From Nitrososphaerota archaeon (GTDB lineage Archaea > Thermoproteota > Nitrososphaeria > Nitrososphaerales > Nitrosopumilaceae): 64,000 nucleotides of DNA. Location of the stretch: assembly GCA_016201435.1 (NCBI GenBank), contig JACQCT010000014.1:248001-312000 (forward strand), given 5' to 3'. Below are positions 58,709 to 64,000 of this stretch, one piece after another; the stretch's first letter is position 1, and every line of letters begins with the position of its first letter. The notes beneath the pieces are model-generated. The model did not search any database, had not been told where the DNA came from, and saw only the letters and a list, made by a program, of their open reading frames with translations. The translations under genes were made by a program, and so were the position numbers.

Positions 58709-59812
58709 TTGTTAATATTGCCTACCAAAACTAACTTTTTTGTGAAGGCTCTAGTTTACGAGGAACATTCCAAGGATGATGACTTTGCAAAGATCCTCAA
58801 AATAAAGGACATACTAGAACCAAAACCAAAATCAAATGAGGTTGTTTTCAAGGTAAATACTGCAGCACTAAATTATAACGATATTTGGGGAATGCGTGGA
58901 AAACCAATTGAGGTTCCCATGCCACATGTTTCTGGAACTGACGCGGCAGGAGAAGTTGTTGCAATAGGAGAAGATGTAACCACATTAAAGATAGGTGACA
59001 GAATAGTTTCACATGGAAACATCTCTTGCCGAATTTGTGGAGATTGTACTGATGGAAGGGAATTTGATTGCAGATACAGAAAGGTGTGGGGGTTTCAAAC
59101 AGGACCACTATGGGGAGGGTATTGCGAATACGCTCATCTTCCTGAAGTCAATGTTGCAAAAATTCCAAATGGTGTAAGCTATGAGCAAGCAGCAGCTGCA
59201 TCCATGGTTCTTGTCACATCTTGGCACATGCTCGTTGGACGTGCAAAGATAAGACCGGGACAAACTATTCTCATCATGGGGGGAGGCTCTGGTATGGGAA
59301 CATTTGGAATCCAGATTGCAAAGTTGTATGGTTGTGATGTTATCACAACTGCTAGTCCAAACAAGCTTGATGAATGTCTAAAGCTTGGAGCGGACTATGC
59401 AGTAGACCACAGAAAGGAAGATTGGCACAAGGATGTATTTGCAATAACAAAAGAACTTGCAAAAAAGAAAAAAACTTCGCCTGGCATTGACGTAATTTTT
59501 GAGCACATTGGAGGCTCTCATTGGAACAAGGAATTGACACTTTTAAAATATGGTGCAACTTTGGTTACAACCGGAGCTACTACGGGTTACGATGTAAATA
59601 CAGATCTTAGACACATATTTTTCAAAGGGACAAACATCTTGGGTGCAACGCAGGGGACTAGAAAAGAACTTGAAGACGGATTGTTTTGGATGTCAAAGGG
59701 GAAGATAAAATCTGTAATAGACTCTACATACACGTTTGAAAACGCTGCTGAAGCTCATACCAAGATGCTAAAGGGAAATATCTTTGGAAAAATTCTGATG
59801 AAACCATCATGA
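58709..59812 (+). CDS. zinc-binding alcohol dehydrogenase / crotonyl-CoA reductase-like MDR protein (true start possibly 58742)
   Basis: HVSGTDAAGEVVAIGEDV; CRICGDCTDGREFDC; GGGSGMGTFGIQIAKLYGCDVI. Confidence 0.9.
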   Translation: MLILPTKTNFFVKALVYEEHSKDDDFAKILKIKDILEPKPKSNEVVFKVNTAALNYNDIWGMRGKPIEVPMPHVSGTDAAGEVVAIGEDVTTLKIGDRIVSHGNISCRICGDCTDGREFDCRYRKVWGFQTGPLWGGYCEYAHLPEVNVAKIPNGVSYEQAAAASMVLVTSWHMLVGRAKIRPGQTILIMGGGSGMGTFGIQIAKLYGCDVITTASPNKLDECLKLGADYAVDHRKEDWHKDVFAITKELAKKKKTSPGIDVIFEHIGGSHWNKELTLLKYGATLVTTGATTGYDVNTDLRHIFFKGTNILGATQGTRKELEDGLFWMSKGKIKSVIDSTYTFENAAEAHTKMLKGNIFGKILMKPS

Positions 59813-59931
59813 TAAATTATTTTAATTCAAAATAATTTTACTGATTGAATCTTCTAAAACTGCAAATATTCTTCTCGTGATAATTGTCAACTTAATATAT
59901 GATGTTAAAGATATCATTTACTAGATAGCAT

Positions 59932-60201
59932 TTGAAACAGCCCCAAACATGCAATCATTTGAAAGACATTAACAAAAATGCTAATCCTAGGACTAGTGGA
60001 TGTGAAGAGTGCGAAAAGATAGGTTCTTCCTGGGTCCATTTGCGGAGATGCTTGATGTGTGGCCATGTAGGATGTTGTGATTCCTCAGTACACAAGCATG
60101 CAACAAAACATTTCAATGGAACTGGACACTCTGTCATGCAGTCTTTTGAACCCGGTGAGGATTGGAAGTGGTGCTATATTGACAAGATCTATCTAAAATG
60201 A
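59932..60201 (+). CDS. UBP-type zinc finger protein
   Basis: CNHLKDI...GCEECEKIGSSWVHLRRCLMCGHVGCCDSSVHKHATKHFNGTGHSVMQSFEPGEDWKWCYID. Confidence 0.9.
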   Translation: MKQPQTCNHLKDINKNANPRTSGCEECEKIGSSWVHLRRCLMCGHVGCCDSSVHKHATKHFNGTGHSVMQSFEPGEDWKWCYIDKIYLK

Positions 60202-60241
60202 TAACTGCCAAGTTGCTGTTGCATATTTTTTCTTCTTAACA

Positions 60242-60907
60242 CTAGTCGTCCCTAAAGCCAATTTGGGCATGCATCCCATCACAGAAAGGTTTGATCTTGG
60301 AAGCCCCACACCTGCACAAAGCATAATGTTCCTTTGACACGCCATCCATGAAGAGTTCGCCGATTATTTCAATTCTGCCAGTTACAAAATACGGACCATT
60401 TTTTGAAACAGTGATCATGGGTTTGTTGTCATAGTCTTTGTATTCTTTTTCTTCTATGGTATAGCTTAACGCACCTGACGGGCATTTTTTGACAACTTCA
60501 ATTAATTTTTCAACATTATCTGCATCAGGATCAATCCAAGGCCTTTTGTTAACATCAAAAACCGTTGATAATGTTTTCACACAAATTTTAGAATGACAGC
60601 AAACAGCTCTGTTGTCATGAACTATGATTTTTTGTCCCTTGTAATCCCTCTTTTTTGGATCTGTACTTTTTTCTATTCTTTCACTTTTAAAACCAATTAC
60701 TCCATGTGTTCCATCACAAAACGGTTTATTCTTGGAAGCTCCGCATCTACATAGAGCAATACCTATTACGTTAGAATATTTTTCGTCCTCTGAATTTCGG
60801 AGGTTTTCAACTTGTTTCTTTTCTTGACTGTTTATCAAGTAGTATGGACCGTTAGGCAAACAAACGATTTTTGGTTTTTCTTGGCTCATGATTTTCTTTT
60901 TCTCCAT
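60242..60907 (-). CDS. double CDGSH iron-sulfur protein with divergent 4Fe-4S (Fer4_19-like) domain
   Basis: CRCGASKNKPFCDGTH and CRCGASKIKPFCDGMH flanking CCHSKIC...CPSGAL. Confidence 0.9.
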   Translation of the reverse strand: MEKKKIMSQEKPKIVCLPNGPYYLINSQEKKQVENLRNSEDEKYSNVIGIALCRCGASKNKPFCDGTHGVIGFKSERIEKSTDPKKRDYKGQKIIVHDNRAVCCHSKICVKTLSTVFDVNKRPWIDPDADNVEKLIEVVKKCPSGALSYTIEEKEYKDYDNKPMITVSKNGPYFVTGRIEIIGELFMDGVSKEHYALCRCGASKIKPFCDGMHAQIGFRDD

Positions 60908-61248
60908 TTTATAACCCAGCCGTTCAACAGTTCCAAAATTTTTCCAAGGTCTCTTGCTTGCTTTGTTAGGCTATACTCCACTCGTATTGGCACTTGGGCA
61001 TAGATCTTTTTTGTAATCAGGCCTTGTTCTTCAAGATCGTGCAGTCGGTCAGACAGCACAGTGTTGCTTATCTGTGGTATGGCTTTTTTGATTTCATTAA
61101 ACCGTGTAGCTTCGTTTTCTGTAAGTTTTTTCAAGATCAATAAGGCCCAAGCCTTTCCAAGAACGCTCCATATTTCATCAGCCTGGCACTCGATTTGGTT
61201 GCGAATCTTGTTTTCTTTTTCCAATTCTGTTTCCATACCTAGTAGCAA
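60886..61248 (-). CDS. HxlR-family HTH regulator (true start probably 61236)
   Basis: VLGKAWALLILKKLTENEATRFNEIKKAIPQISNTVLSDRLHDLEEQGLI. Confidence 0.88.
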   Translation of the reverse strand: MLLGMETELEKENKIRNQIECQADEIWSVLGKAWALLILKKLTENEATRFNEIKKAIPQISNTVLSDRLHDLEEQGLITKKIYAQVPIRVEYSLTKQARDLGKILELLNGWVIKWRKRKS

Positions 61249-61255
61249 AATACTA
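61240..61255. promoter_or_regulatory. candidate HxlR autoregulatory inverted repeat TAGTA-gcaaaa-TACTA
   Basis: just upstream of the probable ATG of the HxlR gene (61236). Confidence 0.35.
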
Positions 61256-61316
61256 TCTAACTATAAAAAGTGGTTGTGGGAAAGGCGGTCGGCTTTCAGA
61301 AATGACGAATGTCGTT

Positions 61317-62243
61317 TCAAAAGTCAATTTTGCCCATTTTCCCACTGTTGTAATCTAGTACTGCTTGTCTAATTTCTTCTTCAGTGTTCATGACAAACGG
61401 TCCATAACGAGCAACGGGTTCGCCAAGTGGAACACCTGCAATCAAAAGCACATCCAAAGGCGATTCTGTGTCATTGGGTGCCTTGATTGCTATCTTGTTT
61501 CCGTCTTGCTCAAAGAGTATGACTTGTTCTTTGTGTGCAGGCTTTTGTTCATCGCCAAACAAACCCTTTCCATTTACAACATATGCAAATGCATTGTAGT
61601 TTTGTGGAATGGTCTGTGTTACTTTGGCACCTGGTTGCAAAGTAAAGTGAAGATACATAATTGGAGTTCTTGTTTCAATGACTGCTTGCTTTCCCATTGA
61701 TTCTCCTGCAATTACTTTCACCTTGACGCCATCATTTTGTACTATTGGAATTTTGTCTGCTGGTAGATCCTGATAACGTGGCTTCATCATCTTGTCTTTT
61801 TTTGGCAAGTTGACCCACAACTGAAAACCGTGCAGTGTGCCACCTTTTTGCGAAAATTCTTTTTCTGGCATCTCGGAGTGGATTACTCCAGAGCCTGCAG
61901 TCATCCATTGTACGTCTCCAGCCCTTATCTTTCCTGAATGTCCTTGCGAGTCTTTGTGCTCAAAGACACCGTCAATCATGTATGTGACAGTCTCAAAGCC
62001 TCTGTGAGGATGATCTGGCGCACCTTTTGCCTCGCCTTCAGACAAATCAATTGGTCCCATTTCATCTAACAAAAGAAATGGATCAAATTCCCTAAGGCTG
62101 TGATTTGGAAATGCTCTGTGTACTACAAAACCCTCGCCTTCCAATGTGGTCTTGGCAGTGGTTACTTGTAATACCGAACGATTCTTTGCGTTGCTTGTTT
62201 CATTTTTTACTAGATTTTGGTTGTTTGTTGTGTTTTGTTTCAC
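61317..62243 (-). CDS. pirin family protein
   Basis: FDPFLLLDEMGP, DHPHRGFETVTYMIDGVFEHKDSQGHSGKIRAGDVQWMTAGSGVIHSEMP. Confidence 0.94.
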   Translation of the reverse strand: MKQNTTNNQNLVKNETSNAKNRSVLQVTTAKTTLEGEGFVVHRAFPNHSLREFDPFLLLDEMGPIDLSEGEAKGAPDHPHRGFETVTYMIDGVFEHKDSQGHSGKIRAGDVQWMTAGSGVIHSEMPEKEFSQKGGTLHGFQLWVNLPKKDKMMKPRYQDLPADKIPIVQNDGVKVKVIAGESMGKQAVIETRTPIMYLHFTLQPGAKVTQTIPQNYNAFAYVVNGKGLFGDEQKPAHKEQVILFEQDGNKIAIKAPNDTESPLDVLLIAGVPLGEPVARYGPFVMNTEEEIRQAVLDYNSGKMGKIDF

Positions 62244-62369
62244 GGTATAGTATACACAGTATTTTATTTAAATATAGTAGTAATTACGTACTTAGTAGGG
62301 TAAATTAACCATACCAAGTAAGAAAAAAACTACTTGGCATTTAATTAAAATCTGACACTTGACATTTGT

Positions 62370-62513
62370 TTATTGAATAGTATACATGTTCACATAGAAG
62401 GCAAGTCTTAATTCAACCCAGTCTGTTCCTTCTTTTTCACATTCTTCGCAGCCCTTTGTTTTAGGAGCAACGTTTTCCTTTATGCCGTTAAAGTGTTCAC
62501 ATGATTTTTTCAT
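62370..62513 (-). pseudogene. truncated/frameshifted UBP-type zinc finger gene (not in ORF track)
   Basis: MKKSCEHFNGIKENVAPKTKGCEECEKEGTDWVELRL, then frame change; +1 frame reads CLLCEHV; compare intact 59932..60201. Confidence 0.6.
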
Positions 62514-63553
62514 ATGCCATATACTGAAAACAATACAACAGCAAAATAATTTTTCTTATCTTTCCAAATTTGTACTGGTTTGAATCCTGTCTTTTGAGCC
62601 ATTTTTTTTATTTGTGGTATGGTATACTTGTAAGAATATTCTGTATGAATTAATTCGCCTTTTTTGAATTTTAACAAGAGGTTGATTGCAGATACAAAAA
62701 CTTGATGTTTTACCTTTGATTTTAGGTACATTTCGATTCTTTTTTGTCTTTTATTAAAAATGGCCACATGTTCAAATTTGTCGTGGTCAAAGGTTGCATC
62801 TAATTCTCGATTGATGCGTGAGAGCAGGTTTAGATTGAATTCTGCAGTCACCCCACTTGAATCATCGTAAGCGTTTTCTAAGATTTTTGCATCCTTTACT
62901 AAATCGATACCCAGTAGAAACAAGTCACCTTTTCTCATAGAGAATCGAATTTTTTTAAGAAATTCAATTCCATTTTCCGGATCAAAATTACCCAGACTAG
63001 AACCCAAAAATGCAACAAGCTTTTCTTTGTGGTCTAGCTGTCTTATGAACTCTAATCCTGTTTCATATTGATCAATTATTCCAGTTATTTTCAAATTATC
63101 ATATTCATCATGTAAATTAATTGAACTGTCTTTTAGTATGTTTGAAATGTCAATTGGATAATATTCTACATCATTTTGTTTTGTAGTTAAAACTTTTAAT
63201 AATTTTCTTGTTTTAATTGATGAGCCGCTTCCTAATTCTACTAGAGCATAATCCCCAACAAGATATTTTGATAATTCTGATTTTATTGAACTCAAAATTT
63301 CTATTTCTGTTCTTGTTAGATAGTATTCAGGCAAACTACAAATTTTTTCAAACAGATCAGAACCTGCTTCATCATAGAAAAACTTGGGATGAATGAATTT
63401 ATTTTTTTGTGACAAGCTGTATGAAATTTCTTGAGCAATTGTGGACTTGAGTTCAGCCTTTGGTTGGAAATAACAAAACCTGGGAGTTACTGCAATTTTT
63501 TTATAATTTTTAATTTCTAGTTTTTGTTTTGTGATCATATATCTTCCACGCAC
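62510..63553 (-). CDS. egtD: L-histidine N-alpha-methyltransferase family (EgtD)
   Basis: KFFYDEAGSDLFEKICSLPEYYLTRTEIEIL...LVELGSGSSIKTRKLL; FLGSSLGNF. Confidence 0.88.
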   Translation of the reverse strand: MRGRYMITKQKLEIKNYKKIAVTPRFCYFQPKAELKSTIAQEISYSLSQKNKFIHPKFFYDEAGSDLFEKICSLPEYYLTRTEIEILSSIKSELSKYLVGDYALVELGSGSSIKTRKLLKVLTTKQNDVEYYPIDISNILKDSSINLHDEYDNLKITGIIDQYETGLEFIRQLDHKEKLVAFLGSSLGNFDPENGIEFLKKIRFSMRKGDLFLLGIDLVKDAKILENAYDDSSGVTAEFNLNLLSRINRELDATFDHDKFEHVAIFNKRQKRIEMYLKSKVKHQVFVSAINLLLKFKKGELIHTEYSYKYTIPQIKKMAQKTGFKPVQIWKDKKNYFAVVLFSVYGI

Positions 63554-64000
63554 CTAAAACCTGCAAACATCCATCTTTCATCGAGTTTGAAGAAATTCCT
63601 ATAGCTGTTTCTGATTGAATATTTTGGGGTGGCAAATGATGAGCCACGAAGAACCTTTTGGTTGGCAAACCACTTGTCGTTGTATTCAGCAAAGCCAGAC
63701 TTGAAGCCAGGATAGCCTGCAAACTCAGATGAGGTCCATTCCCAGACATCACCCACCATCTGGTGTAGCCCATAGTGACTCTTTCCTAGTGGATAAGATC
63801 CTATTTCAGCAGGTGACCACAGGTATGATTCTAATAGATTTGCATGATTTTTAGTGGGATGATCATTTCCCCATGGATAGATTGTCTTTATCTGTTTGTC
63901 TTCATTCCAACAAGATGCCTTTTCCCATTCTGCTTCTGTGGGCAATCTCTTTTTTGCCCATTTGCAGTATGCATCTGCTTCGTAATAGCTAACATTACAA
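63535..64000 (-). CDS. egtB: EgtB-like formylglycine-generating-enzyme-family protein, truncated by window edge
   Basis: RLPTEAEWEKA...NVSYYEADAYCKWA...HQMVGDVWEWTSSEF...VLRGSSFATPKYSIRNSYRNF...FAGFRC; frame open to position 64000. Confidence 0.85.
   Translation of the reverse strand, partial: CNVSYYEADAYCKWAKKRLPTEAEWEKASCWNEDKQIKTIYPWGNDHPTKNHANLLESYLWSPAEIGSYPLGKSHYGLHQMVGDVWEWTSSEFAGYPGFKSGFAEYNDKWFANQKVLRGSSFATPKYSIRNSYRNFFKLDERWMFAGFRCVEDI

Noticed and set aside
1-64000. CRISPR array, restriction-modification or toxin-antitoxin defence island
   Set aside because: No regularly spaced repeats and no recognisable Cas, methyltransferase-nuclease or toxin pairs were seen

Overview
The window is AT-rich archaeal chromosome. 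From gene content I infer an ammonia-oxidising Thaumarchaeota (Nitrososphaeria): a TFB, Lrp/TrmB/HxlR regulators, Ig-like and PEF-CTERM surface proteins, a multicopper oxidase, phasin-like proteins and many small zinc-ribbon proteins. About 75 coding regions are supported, including several small genes missing from the ORF track. I found no rRNA, convincing tRNA, CRISPR array or transposase. The strongest observations are: (1) a compact multi-stem RNA-like element at 7957-8048 with a 9-bp closing stem; (2) a perfect 97-bp inverted repeat (25502-25598 / 27873-27969) that encodes the identical C-terminal sorting signal of two convergent surface-protein genes and flanks a ParB-like plus cupredoxin segment; (3) a twice-occurring two-gene cassette (small DCxEHPEYL protein plus multi-TM protein), with four paralogs of the small protein; (4) a TFB whose zinc ribbon has no ATG/GTG/TTG start in frame; (5) an egtB-egtD ergothioneine-type operon with a decayed zf-UBP gene coupled to egtD; (6) perfect or near-perfect inverted-repeat operator candidates at several regulator genes, notably between the divergent 48681/49554 gene pair whose products share a GSGTP/LEExLxLAR motif; (7) an orphan C-terminal pirin-like cupin fragment and a frameshifted DUF6508-like gene. 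All functional calls come from reading the sequence by eye, without database searches.
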